DNA of 64,000 bases from Bradyrhizobium sp. cir1 (GCF_014198245.1 NZ_JACIHE010000010.1:124001-188000), one strand, 5' to 3'; numbered from the stretch's first letter, positions 7,955-15,436 are shown. Numbers and translations are program-made. Notes: generated by a model from the sequence alone, not told the origin.

Positions 7955-9178
7955 TCACTCCGTCTTCAGCGCCTCGATCGGGCTGAGCCTGGACGCCTTG
8001 TGGGCGGGGTAAAACCCGAAGATCAGGCCGGTCGCGATCGAGAAGGCGAGGGCAAGGCCGATCGCCTCGCCGTCGATCGAGGTGACCCATCCGGCCATGC
8101 GGGCGACCGTCATCGAGAGCGTGATGCCGCCAGCGACGCCGATGGCGCCGCCGAGCAGGCAGAGCACGAGGGCTTCGCAGAGAAACTGCAGGCGGATGTC
8201 CCGCATCCGCCCGCCGAGCGCGCGGCGGATTCCGATCTCCCGCGTGCGCTCGGTGACGGACACGATCATCACGTTCATGATGCTGATGCCGCCGACGAGC
8301 AGCGAGACCGAGGCGATGGCGACGAGCAGAAGCGCCACGGTGCGGATCGCGCCCTGCTGCGCTTCCATGGCGGCGGCCGGATCCTGGACCTTGAAGTCGT
8401 CCTCCTGGCCGGCAGGGATGCGGTGCCGCTGCCGCAGCAGGCTTTCGATCTCCGCCCGCGCGCCCGCCATCTGACCGTCCGCGGCCACCTTGGCGATGAT
8501 GTAGGCGACCGAATCCCGGTTGATGTTGCTCGCGCTGCCGAGGAAGCGGAGCTTGGCCGTGCTGAGCGGCACGAAGGCGACGTCGTCCTGCGCCGGGCCC
8601 TTGCGATCGAGCACGCCGACCACTTCGAGCGGCACCTTCATGATCCGGATCTGCGCGCCGATGGGATCGTCGCCGGGGGCGAACAACTCGCGCGCGACGG
8701 TGCTGCCGAGGATCACGACCTTGCCGGCGCCCGACTCCTCCGCGCCGGAAAAATAGCGCCCGGAGGCGAGCTGCCAGTCGCGTACCATGAAGTGACCGGT
8801 GGTGGTGCCGTTGATGGTGGTGTTCCAGTTCTTGCCCTCGTGGATGACCTGCGCCGTCCCGGCAAGCGAGCCGGCGGCTGCCTGGATTTCCGGAATTTGC
8901 TCGAGGATGGCCTGCACGTCGCCCTCGGTCATCGTCAGCTTGCTGCCGTCCTTGAGGCGCACGCCGCCCTGATAGACCGCGCCCGGCGTGATCATCAGCA
9001 CATTGGCGCCGATCGAGCGGATCTGTTCCTGCAGGCGGAGCTGTGCGCCGGAGCCGATCGCGAACACCGTCACGATGGAGGCGACGCCGATCACGATGCC
9101 GAGCATGGTGAGGAAGCTGCGCAGCGGGTTGAGCCGCAGGGCGTGCAAAGCGATCTGAAATCCCTGGAGCATCGTCAT
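7955..9178 (-). CDS. MacB-type ABC transporter permease (FtsX family)
   Basis: A 407-residue inner-membrane protein with the four-helix MacB/FtsX layout. The first helix is near residues 20-45 (LRSFLTMLGIVIGVASIVTVFAIG). A large periplasmic domain follows (about 50-270; VLMITPGAVYQGG…). Three C-terminal helices come next (about 280-400), including SIMNVMIVSVTERTREIGIRRALG, the hallmark FtsX-permease segment. No ATPase domain is fused, unlike E. coli MacB. Its ATG overlaps the stop of the ATP-binding gene (ATGA), so the two are translationally coupled. It is the permease of a tripartite efflux/secretion system; no TolC-like gene is in the window. Substrate unknown. Confidence 0.92.
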   Translation of the reverse strand: MTMLQGFQIALHALRLNPLRSFLTMLGIVIGVASIVTVFAIGSGAQLRLQEQIRSIGANVLMITPGAVYQGGVRLKDGSKLTMTEGDVQAILEQIPEIQAAAGSLAGTAQVIHEGKNWNTTINGTTTGHFMVRDWQLASGRYFSGAEESGAGKVVILGSTVARELFAPGDDPIGAQIRIMKVPLEVVGVLDRKGPAQDDVAFVPLSTAKLRFLGSASNINRDSVAYIIAKVAADGQMAGARAEIESLLRQRHRIPAGQEDDFKVQDPAAAMEAQQGAIRTVALLLVAIASVSLLVGGISIMNVMIVSVTERTREIGIRRALGGRMRDIRLQFLCEALVLCLLGGAIGVAGGITLSMTVARMAGWVTSIDGEAIGLALAFSIATGLIFGFYPAHKASRLSPIEALKTE

Positions 9179-9897
9179 GACGCAGCGCTCCGTCTCGGCA
9201 GCAGCTCCGCCACCGTCTCGTCGCTGACGAGCTCGCCGTCATGCAGGCGGATCGTGCGGCGGCATTGCGTCGCGATGCCGGGATCGTGCGTGATCATCAC
9301 GATGGTCTGGCCGGTCCGGTTCAGGGCTGCGAACAACGCCAGGATCTCGGCGCCGGTCCGGCTGTCGAGCGCGCCGGTCGGCTCGTCGGCGAGCACGATC
9401 AGCGGGGAGGCGATCAGCGCGCGCGCGATCGCGACGCGCTGCTGCTCGCCGCCGGAGAGCTGCCGCGGAAAGTGATGGGCCCGGTGCAGCATGCCGACGG
9501 CCTGAAGGCTCTGCTCGGCTCTGGCCAGACGTTCCTTGCGGCTGACGCCGCAATAGACCAGCGGCAGCGCGACGTTCTCGACCGCATTGTGGCGCGCCAG
9601 CAGGTTGTACGACTGGAACACGAAGCCGATGCTGCGGGCACGCAGCGACGAGCGGCGGTCTTCCGAGAGCGCGGCGACATTGGCGCCCTCCAAATGGACC
9701 GCGCCCTCGCTGGGCAGGTCGAGCAGCCCGATCATGTTCATCAACGTCGACTTGCCCGAGCCCGACGGCCCCATCACGGCGACGATCTCGCCCGGCGCGA
9801 TGTCGAAGCTGACGTTGCGCACCGCGGTCACTGCTATTCCGTCTGTGCGATAGGTCCTGGACACGGAGCGGAGGCTGATGAGGGGCAGGGCGGTCAT
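9175..9897 (-). CDS. MacB-type ABC transporter ATP-binding protein
   Basis: A 240-residue cytoplasmic ATPase of the LolD/MacB class. Walker A is MGPSGSGKST, the Q-loop region FQSYNLLARHNAVENVALPL, the signature LSGGEQQRVAIARAL, Walker B LIVLADEPTGALD and the H-loop MITHD. The start is placed at ATG 9897 (MTALPLISLRSVSR); a longer frame upstream only mirrors the end of the preceding gene. The ATG overlaps the stop of the membrane-fusion gene and the gene's own stop overlaps the permease start, giving a tightly coupled three-gene operon. It powers the permease at 7955-9178. Confidence 0.95.
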   Translation of the reverse strand: MTALPLISLRSVSRTYRTDGIAVTAVRNVSFDIAPGEIVAVMGPSGSGKSTLMNMIGLLDLPSEGAVHLEGANVAALSEDRRSSLRARSIGFVFQSYNLLARHNAVENVALPLVYCGVSRKERLARAEQSLQAVGMLHRAHHFPRQLSGGEQQRVAIARALIASPLIVLADEPTGALDSRTGAEILALFAALNRTGQTIVMITHDPGIATQCRRTIRLHDGELVSDETVAELLPRRSAAS

Positions 9898-11324
9898 GAT
9901 CCGAACCTGATTCCGAGAAACTCCATGCCCGCCGGCCGGATCGCCTGACCGACGGCGACCTGACTGCCCTCGACGAGATCGCCGCTCTTGAGCGCGACCT
10001 GTTCGGTGCCGGCCGCGCCGACCGTCACAGCGATGTGCTGGAGCGCGCCGTTGGCGGTCCGCACCCATACGCCGCTGTGCGCGCTGCCTGAGTCCGGCCG
10101 CGTGCCGGACGGCTGGAAACGCAGCGCTGCGAGCGGCACTTTCAGCACGTCGTCCTGCCGCTCGATCACGATCTTCACGAGCGCGGTCATGCCGGGCAGC
10201 AGTGCGCCATCGAGATTGGAGGTCGACAGCACGACGGTGTAGGTCACGACGTGCTGCTGGGTCTGCGGCGCCTTGCGCACCTGCCGCACCACGGCCTCGA
10301 AGCGGCGGTCGGGGTAGGCATCGACCGTAAAATGAGCGCGTTGGCCGGGAGCGATGCGCCCGATATCGGCTTCATCGACCTGGGCGTGAATCTCCATGTC
10401 TTCGAGGCGGTGGGCGACGACGAAGGTGGTGCGCGACTCCAGACCGACCGCGAGCGTCTGGCCCTCGTTGACGAACCTGCCGACGACGACGCCATCGATC
10501 GGGGAACGGATCACGGTGCGGTCGAGATCGGCCTGGGCCGCGGCGAGAACGGCCGCCTTCTCCGGTACCGCCATGCGGGCCTGCTGCAGCTCGGCTTCGA
10601 TGCGGCGGACATCGGCCTGCGCGCCATCCACCGAGTAGGCGTTGAGAGACATCATGACCTCCGCCTCGCGCTCCTGGGCGAGACGCGCCGTGAACTCGGT
10701 CTGGGCGTCGTCGACCGTCGTCGTTGCGACCACGTTTTGCGACTGCAGCGCCAGCTTGCGCTGCAGGGTCTTCTGCGCCGAGGTCTTGACCGCCTGGGCG
10801 CTCTCGAGCTTGGCGGCGAGCAAGTCGCGGCTGCCTTTGGCGTTCTGCAGATCGATCCTGGCGCGATCGAGCTTGGCGCGCGCGATGTCGACGAGGGAAT
10901 TGGCGACCGCGAGCGAAGCCCTGGCCTCGTCGACCTTGGCAGCGAAGCTGCGCGGATCGATCAGCGCCAGCGGCTGGTCCTTGGCGACGGTGTCGTTGAA
11001 GTCGACATAGACGCGGGCGAGCTGCCCGGACAGCTGGGAACCCACTTCGATCGTCTTGACCGGCTGCAGGGCGCCGGTGACAGTGACGGTCTGCTCGATG
11101 CTGCCGCGCTGGATCGCGGCATATCGGAGCACCGGCGCGTCCGACCCGAAGGTCGATGGCTCGCGTCCGCCGGGCGCGAGCAACCGCCTGGTCTGGTCAT
11201 AGGCGTGAGCTGCCTTGTCTGCCGCGCTCCCGGCGGCGCCGGCGATGACGGTCGGCCCTGCGGTGTAGATCGCAGCAAGGCCGCATGCAGTTCCGAGCAA
11301 GGCAATTGCTGGCACAAATCGCAT
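9894..11324 (-). CDS. MacA/HlyD-type periplasmic membrane-fusion protein
   Basis: A 476-residue adaptor that links the inner-membrane ABC pump to an outer-membrane channel. An N-terminal hydrophobic anchor (about residues 3-30) is followed by a barrel-sandwich/lipoyl half (TVTGALQPVKTIEVGSQLSG). A long alpha-hairpin coiled coil follows (about 140-260, Ala/Lys/Gln/Glu-rich), then the second lipoyl half (DRTVIRSPIDGVVVGRFVNEGQTL) and beta-barrel segments. It is first in the minus-strand operon; the stop overlaps the ATPase ATG. Upstream lies a 594-base divergent region with GTATCGA motifs shared with the amyloid-like locus. By family this is a drug, peptide or lipid exporter; a role in the neighbouring locus is only inference. 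Confidence 0.92.
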   Translation of the reverse strand: MRFVPAIALLGTACGLAAIYTAGPTVIAGAAGSAADKAAHAYDQTRRLLAPGGREPSTFGSDAPVLRYAAIQRGSIEQTVTVTGALQPVKTIEVGSQLSGQLARVYVDFNDTVAKDQPLALIDPRSFAAKVDEARASLAVANSLVDIARAKLDRARIDLQNAKGSRDLLAAKLESAQAVKTSAQKTLQRKLALQSQNVVATTTVDDAQTEFTARLAQEREAEVMMSLNAYSVDGAQADVRRIEAELQQARMAVPEKAAVLAAAQADLDRTVIRSPIDGVVVGRFVNEGQTLAVGLESRTTFVVAHRLEDMEIHAQVDEADIGRIAPGQRAHFTVDAYPDRRFEAVVRQVRKAPQTQQHVVTYTVVLSTSNLDGALLPGMTALVKIVIERQDDVLKVPLAALRFQPSGTRPDSGSAHSGVWVRTANGALQHIAVTVGAAGTEQVALKSGDLVEGSQVAVGQAIRPAGMEFLGIRFGS

Positions 11325-11406
11325 ATCAAAACCCGCCTGATTGAAATGGCTTCGGGGAATCGGGAAAAAATGGAAAGCTCGCTATGGTTGTAAAGCATCT
11401 AACGTA

Positions 11407-11550
11407 GTATCGAACGTCAGTATGTCGTTCTCGCCGGGGCGACGGTCGGGTGCGCAGCATGATCCAGAAGTAAAGTCCGCGGGTGCGACGATTCGTGATT
11501 TGCCGGAAGTGCATACCCGTCGTATCGATACGATGCGCGCGGTATCGAAC
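11407..11550. promoter_or_regulatory. cluster of GTATCGA motifs in divergent promoter region
   Basis: Within the 594 bases between the exporter operon and the FixJ-like gene, GTATCGAAC occurs exactly twice (11407-11415 and 11542-11550). A perfect 14-base palindrome containing the same core, TCGTATCGATACGA, lies at 11520-11533. GTATCGA appears again in the curlin-locus leader at 12615. The rest of this region shows no open frame or RNA gene that I can support. Candidate binding sites for one of the local LuxR-family regulators. Confidence 0.45.
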
Positions 11551-11918
11551 TCGATAAGCTGACTGAACGTCCCGTATGATCCGGCTGACGCTGCTGGTCG
11601 CCGGCGTTCAGCGGCACATGGGTAGCAATGCCATGACGCAGTTGGCGACGCTGCGGCCAAGATACCGGATTGCCACATTCGCGATAGCGCGCCTCGCCGT
11701 GATGCCGTCTGTGGCGCGGCCAGATCCCTGCAATCACGAGGCCCGATTTGTGAACGCCTTCACTCGCCTCCAGCGAGCATTGGCCCTAAGACGTCGAACC
11801 GGTGGACGGACTCCGATCGTTCGATCCTCGCAGATTCATTCGAGCACTTTGTTAGTTTGCAAGAAGATTGGAGGGCTCGTTGCTCGCCCATCGAGCCCAA
11901 GTTGGGGAGTTTGTTGCA

Positions 11919-12566
11919 ATGAATTCAGGCCAAGCCACTGTTTATGTCGTTGATGACGAAGTCCAGATTCGAAATGCGATTGGAAGTCTCTGCGAGGAGA
12001 CCGGGCACCGGGTGAGGTTGTTCGCGTCGACCAACGAGTTTCTCGCCGAGAGTTTTTCCGGCGGACCCTCGTGCCTCGTGCTCGACGTTCGCTTTCCCGG
12101 GACTTCGCCGACCGGTCTCGATCTGCAGCGCCGGCTTATCGAGACGGGCGTGTCGATTCCGATCGTCTTCATCAGCGGCTATTCCGACGTCCGTGTCTCG
12201 GTCGAGGCGATGAAGCGCGGCGCGGTCGAGTTTCTGCCGAAGCCCTTTCGCGAGCAGGAGCTCCTCGATGCGATCAGGCACGGCATCGAGCGCGACCGCA
12301 GGCGGATGGAGCGCGAGGACGCCGTTCGCGATGCCCGGCAGCGGGTCGAGACGCTGACGAGCCGCGAGCGCGAGATCATGATGCTGATGGCCGAGGGGCT
12401 CGTCGCCAAGCAGATCGCGGCAAGGCTTGGCGTGAGCGAGGTGACGGCGAAGGTCCATCGCGCCCGGATGATGCGAAAGCTCGAGCTGCGGTCGCCGGTC
12501 GAGGTGGTGCGGCTGATCGACAGCATGGGACGCGAGGCGGGGGCGCCGCGCGCCGGTGCGGGGTAG
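11919..12566 (+). CDS. FixJ/CsgD-like response regulator (REC + LuxR HTH)
   Basis: A 215-residue response regulator. The receiver domain (about 1-125) has the acidic pair in YVVDDE, the phosphorylatable Asp in LVLDVRFPG, the Ser/Thr in FISGYSD and the Lys in LPKPF. The C-terminal LuxR helix-turn-helix (about 145-200) reads LTSREREIMMLMAEGLVAKQIAARLGVSEVTAKVHRARMMRKL. ATG at 11919 starts directly before the receiver. No histidine kinase is adjacent, so it is an orphan. It sits immediately upstream of and co-directional with the curlin-like genes. CsgD, the master regulator of curli in enterobacteria, has the same domain order, so a role in controlling this locus is plausible but inferred. Confidence 0.9.
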   Translation: MNSGQATVYVVDDEVQIRNAIGSLCEETGHRVRLFASTNEFLAESFSGGPSCLVLDVRFPGTSPTGLDLQRRLIETGVSIPIVFISGYSDVRVSVEAMKRGAVEFLPKPFREQELLDAIRHGIERDRRRMEREDAVRDARQRVETLTSREREIMMLMAEGLVAKQIAARLGVSEVTAKVHRARMMRKLELRSPVEVVRLIDSMGREAGAPRAGAG

Positions 12567-12607
12567 CCGCGCATCGTGCGGCTTTCGAGCAGGAAACCGC
12601 GCAACGT

Positions 12608-12625
12608 CTAGTCCGTATCGACTAG
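12608..12625. promoter_or_regulatory. inverted repeat upstream of curlin-like genes
   Basis: CTAGTC-N6-GACTAG, a perfect six-base inverted repeat, lies 120-137 bases before the first curlin-like ATG. It embeds the motif GTATCGA that also recurs between the exporter and regulator genes. Likely operator for a dimeric regulator; untested. Confidence 0.4.
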
Positions 12626-12744
12626 CATGAACTGCAGTCTGTCGCGCGGCACATGATCGGTTCAGAGTATTCCCACGATGTCAGTCGCATTTCAGGACCG
12701 GCATCCCAACCCAGTCAAACAACTTGGCCCGAAAGGAATACTCC

Positions 12745-13137
12745 ATGCGTAAATTGTTTTTTGCTTCCGTTGCCGTGCTCGCCCTGTCCTCCGCGGCGCA
12801 GGCCGCCAACACCTCGACCGTTCTGCAGATTGGCGTCGTGAACGGATCTTCGGTGAACCAGCAGGGTACCGTGAATGACTCCTCGACCACTGCCCAGTTC
12901 GGTATCCTGAACAACGCCAGCACGATGCAGGGCACGACCACTCCGTCCCTCAACAACGGCAGCTCGGTAACCCAGGTCGGCGCCTCCAACACTGCCACCA
13001 CCGGCCAGATCGCCCTCTTCAACAACACGAGCTCGATCACGCAGCAGTCGATCGGCGGTCCGCCGAGCAACAGCGCAGCGGTCGGACAGCTTTCCATCAT
13101 CTTCGGTGCGAACTCGAGCACCGTCGTTCAGCACTAA
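12745..13137 (+). CDS. curlin-like repeat protein 1 (candidate amyloid subunit)
   Basis: A 130-residue secreted protein. A Sec signal peptide (MRKLFFASVAVLALSSAAQA) is followed by repeats of the form S-x-V/T-x-x-Q-x-G-x-x-N, e.g. VLQIGVVNGSS, AQFGILNNAS, VTQVGASN. Key Gln residues fall at 28, 39, 51, 62, 77, 88 and 100, mostly 11-12 apart, and the protein is rich in Asn, Ser, Thr, Gln and Gly with almost no charge. This is the sequence logic of curlin repeats (CsgA/CsgB), whose strand-loop-strand units stack into amyloid. The ATG has GAAAGGAA upstream. It ends NSSTVVQH, a motif shared with the next two proteins. First of five tandem secreted genes. Confidence 0.85.
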   Translation: MRKLFFASVAVLALSSAAQAANTSTVLQIGVVNGSSVNQQGTVNDSSTTAQFGILNNASTMQGTTTPSLNNGSSVTQVGASNTATTGQIALFNNTSSITQQSIGGPPSNSAAVGQLSIIFGANSSTVVQH

Positions 13138-13152
13138 GTCAGCCCCGTGTCG

Positions 13153-13186
13153 GCCCGGGCGCGTCCATCGAGCGGCGCGTCCGGGC
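13153..13186 (+). terminator. strong hairpin after first curlin-like gene (attenuator or stabiliser)
   Basis: GCCCGGGCGCG (13153-13163) pairs with CGCGTCCGGGC (13176-13186) with one G-U pair and a 12-base loop. It lies 16 bases after the first gene's stop and has no T-run. It may partly terminate transcription or protect the upstream message, making the first subunit more abundant than the later ones. Confidence 0.5.
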
Positions 13187-13271
13187 GATACTCGACGGCC
13201 ATGTTCGAAATGACCGCGATCAGGTCGCCTGAAGGGGCGGCAGATCGTTGATACCTTGCGGAGGAAATCAC

Positions 13272-13664
13272 ATGCGCATCAAATTTCTCGTCACGACAGT
13301 CGTCATGCTGAGCGCGCTGAGCGCTGTCGATGCCCAGGCCGCCAACTCGGTGAGCGTGTTGCAGTTCGGCGCGACCAATACGTCCACGACCAGCCAGAGC
13401 GGTGCGACCAACAATACCGCGACGGTCCTGCAATTCGGAGCGACCAACCAAGCGACGGCCGTGCAGATGGGCGGGCTTGCCTCCCTCAACTCATTGACGA
13501 TCGGGCAGGGCGGCACCACGGCGACTGCGTCGAATACGGCGGTCGGCGGCCAGGTCGGCGGTTCCAATACGAGCCTGATCGGGCAGATCGGCGCGAGCAA
13601 CTCGGCTGCATTGGCTCAGCTCGGAATTCTGAACTCATCTACGATTTTGCAGCAGGCTCCTTGA
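13272..13664 (+). CDS. curlin-like repeat protein 2 (candidate amyloid subunit)
   Basis: A 130-residue secreted protein, the same length as repeat protein 1. The signal peptide ends near AQAA (residues 21-24). The mature part carries nine repeats with Gln at 31, 42, 54, 65, 79, 94, 105, 116 and 127, typically Q-F/V/I-G-A-x-N (LQFGATN appears twice). It is practically uncharged after the signal peptide and rich in Gly, Ala, Ser, Thr and Asn. It ends NSSTILQQAP, like its neighbours. A GAGGAAATCAC ribosome-binding site precedes ATG 13272. The gap from gene 1 is 134 bases with a hairpin, and only 32 bases separate it from gene 3. Likely a fibre subunit; which subunit nucleates is unknown. Confidence 0.85.
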   Translation: MRIKFLVTTVVMLSALSAVDAQAANSVSVLQFGATNTSTTSQSGATNNTATVLQFGATNQATAVQMGGLASLNSLTIGQGGTTATASNTAVGGQVGGSNTSLIGQIGASNSAALAQLGILNSSTILQQAP

Positions 13665-13696
13665 TTGCGGATCCAATTTGGTAAGCGAGGCAGGTC

Positions 13697-14107
13697 ATGA
13701 GACGTTTTTCAGGCGTCGCTTTTGGCGCATTTCTCACGCTGTATTGCGCAGGCATCGGATCGGCCGGTGCGCAGACCGCTGATATCAAGACCATCGTGTC
13801 GGTCGGCGGCCCTCCGGTGGTATTGAATCAGAACAGCCAGCTCAACATGGCGGGCGTGTTCATGATCGGCGGCAGCACCAGTGCGACCGTCACCCAGAAC
13901 GGCACCAACAACGCTACCGGAATCCTGCAATTCGGTGGAACGACGACGTCGTTGGTTGGGCAGACGGGCTCAAACAACCTTGCGTTTGTCGGCCAGGCCG
14001 GTCAGTCGGCGAGCAGTGTGCTGTCGCAGCTCGGTGCCATGAATGCCGGTGCTATCGCCCAGTTTGGCATGATCAACTCGTCCACGGTTGTTCAACATAG
14101 CCCGTAG
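13697..14107 (+). CDS. curlin-like repeat protein 3 (perfect 11-residue period)
   Basis: A 136-residue secreted protein with a signal peptide (to about residue 25, GSAGAQ). After a 40-residue non-repeat lead-in, Gln occurs at 67, 78, 89, 100, 111, 122 and 133, an exact 11-residue period. Each Gln is in a Q-x-G-x-x-N/S-like unit (VTQNGTNN, LQFGGTT, GQTGSNN, AQFGMINSS). It ends NSSTVVQHSP. Such strict periodicity is expected if each 11-mer forms one strand-turn of a stacked beta structure, as in curli. Co-directional with its neighbours, with gaps of 32 and 47 bases. Amyloid formation is inferred from the repeat pattern. Confidence 0.85.
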   Translation: MRRFSGVAFGAFLTLYCAGIGSAGAQTADIKTIVSVGGPPVVLNQNSQLNMAGVFMIGGSTSATVTQNGTNNATGILQFGGTTTSLVGQTGSNNLAFVGQAGQSASSVLSQLGAMNAGAIAQFGMINSSTVVQHSP

Positions 14108-14154
14108 GACGGCAGCCGGTTCATTGGCGTTGGGCATGCCAAAGGGAGAAGACG

Positions 14155-14604
14155 ATGAGGTATGGCAAGCAGCTCTTGGTGCTGGCAGCGTTGCTCGCCA
14201 CGATCGGCGCGGCGACGCAGGCGTCGGCCGCATCCGTCCACCGCAGCATGACGAACCGGAACGTCAGCATCGAGACGATCGTGCAATTCGGCAACGACGT
14301 ACAGCCTGTCATGATCGAGGAGAACAGCCGGATCAACATTGCCCGGGTGATCCAGATCGGCGGAACGGGAACGGTGGATGCGACCATCATCCAGAACGGG
14401 GTGCGCAACTATGCCAATGTGATCCAGATGGGCGGCACCACCAACGCGGCGGTCGGTCAGTCCGGCCTCAGCAACACCGCAGACATCACCCAGATCGGCA
14501 ACTCCACCAATGCGCTCCTGCTTCAGATCGGCGACATGAACACGGGAGCGGTAAGGCAGTTCGGACGTTTCAACTGGCTGGCGATCTTCCAGTTCGGCCG
14601 ATGA
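14155..14604 (+). CDS. curlin-like repeat protein 4 (perfect 11-residue period)
   Basis: A 149-residue secreted protein. The signal peptide (MRYGKQLLVLAALLATIGAA…) is followed by a more charged lead-in containing VQFG and IQIGG units. Then Gln stands at 80, 91, 102, 113, 124, 135 and 146, exactly 11 apart (IQNGVRN, IQMGGTT, GQSGLSN, TQIGNST, LQIGDMN, RQFGRFN, FQFGR). Unlike the first three, it carries several Arg, Asp and Glu residues and ends in FQFGR. By analogy with curli this more charged, less regular protein could be a nucleator or anchor (CsgB-like), but that is a guess. A 12-base gap separates it from the next gene. Confidence 0.85.
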   Translation: MRYGKQLLVLAALLATIGAATQASAASVHRSMTNRNVSIETIVQFGNDVQPVMIEENSRINIARVIQIGGTGTVDATIIQNGVRNYANVIQMGGTTNAAVGQSGLSNTADITQIGNSTNALLLQIGDMNTGAVRQFGRFNWLAIFQFGR

Positions 14605-14616
14605 TGGAGGCGTGAC

Positions 14617-14901
14617 ATGAGATTGCTCCTACTCGCATCCGGAATAGGACTCATGAGCGTGATCGCAGCGGCGCCGGCCGGTGCTGCCGACGGTCACACC
14701 ACGGTGGTGCAGGACGAGAACGGGACTTCGGTCATCACGCAAAGCGGCGATCCGGCGCAGGCCGAGGTCAGGATCGAGAAGGAGCCCGGGCGCACCACGG
14801 TCTATCGCCGCAGCGGTGGCAACACCGCCATCGTGACCCAGGGCACCGGAGCTTCGCCTGATATGCTCGAGTGGCTGCGCAAGCAGCTGCAGGAGCATTG
14901 A
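14617..14901 (+). CDS. small secreted accessory protein of the curlin-like locus
   Basis: A 94-residue protein with a signal peptide ending near GAAD (residues 22-25). The mature part has two curlin-like QxG pieces (ITQSGDPAQ, VTQGTGAS) around a charged central segment (VRIEKEPGRTTVYRRSGGN) and an amphipathic C-terminal helix (PDMLEWLRKQLQEH). It is too short and too charged to be a fibre subunit. It could be a periplasmic chaperone or inhibitor of early polymerisation, as CsgC is in E. coli, though I see no CsgC homology. It is 12 bases after repeat protein 4, so almost surely co-transcribed, and the run ends at a terminator hairpin. Confidence 0.75.
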   Translation: MRLLLLASGIGLMSVIAAAPAGAADGHTTVVQDENGTSVITQSGDPAQAEVRIEKEPGRTTVYRRSGGNTAIVTQGTGASPDMLEWLRKQLQEH

Positions 14902-14905
14902 CACA

Positions 14906-14940
14906 GAAAAGGCCCGCCGCCCCGCAAGGGCGACGGGCCT
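14906..14940 (-). terminator. terminator hairpin between convergent genes
   Basis: AGGCCCG (14910-14916) pairs with CGGGCCT (14934-14940), with further internal GC pairing. On the minus strand the stem is followed by TTTT, so it terminates the gene at 14955-15236. It may also stop plus-strand transcripts of the curlin-like locus. Confidence 0.6.
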
Positions 14941-14954
14941 CGTTGCAGGTGAGG

Positions 14955-15236
14955 CTACCAGCGGTAATGGCCGGTCAGCGTGCCGTTGTTGTTGCCGTCA
15001 GGGCCGACATCGCCCTGGGTCGAGCTCGGCGCCGGATGGCTGCTGCCATTGAGCGGGCCATACGGCCCGATGGGGTCCGGATAGTAGGCGCGCGGCTGGA
15101 CGGGTTCATAAGCGGGGGCGGTGCGGTCCCAGCCGGCCCGCGGCCCGTTCCAGTCGTAGCCCTGCGCCGATGCGGCTGTCGTGCCGGCGACGAGCGATGC
15201 CGTGATCAGGCAGAGGAGTTTCGACTTGTTCTGCAT
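14955..15236 (-). CDS. small secreted hypothetical protein
   Basis: A 93-residue protein with a clear signal peptide (MQNKSKLLCLITASLVAGTTAASAQ). The mature part of about 68 residues is rich in Pro, Tyr, Gly and Asn (GYDWNGPRAGWDRTAPAYEPVQPRAYYPDP…). It lacks recognised domains and looks disordered. ATG at 15236 is chosen because AAGGAG lies upstream; a longer frame has no such site. Convergent with the curlin-like locus. Similar short Pro/Tyr-rich exported proteins are common in Bradyrhizobium; function unknown. Confidence 0.75.
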   Translation of the reverse strand: MQNKSKLLCLITASLVAGTTAASAQGYDWNGPRAGWDRTAPAYEPVQPRAYYPDPIGPYGPLNGSSHPAPSSTQGDVGPDGNNNGTLTGHYRW

Positions 15237-15421
15237 TGAGATGCTCCTTGCTTTCTTGTCCGGGCCAACAACCGCGGCAAGGTGGCGTTCCGGACGCATC
15301 CGGCGGGAGCGATCAACTCCGATCAACTCGTTATGAATGGGATTCCGGGGAACGAAGCGGTCGAAACCGGCCATCCAAGGGGGGCGTCTTGCCACACCGG
15401 GTTCCCCGTTAATCCCGTGCC

Positions 15422-15436
15422 TTAACCAATAATTAA
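15422..15436. promoter_or_regulatory. perfect CtrA-type box TTAA-N7-TTAA
   Basis: TTAACCAATAATTAA matches the full CtrA consensus, including the favoured TTAACCA half. It lies 82 bases upstream of the ATG at 15518, inside the 280-base divergent region between two small secreted-protein genes. Nothing else is seen in that region. Perfect matches are rare in DNA this GC-rich. Confidence 0.6.
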
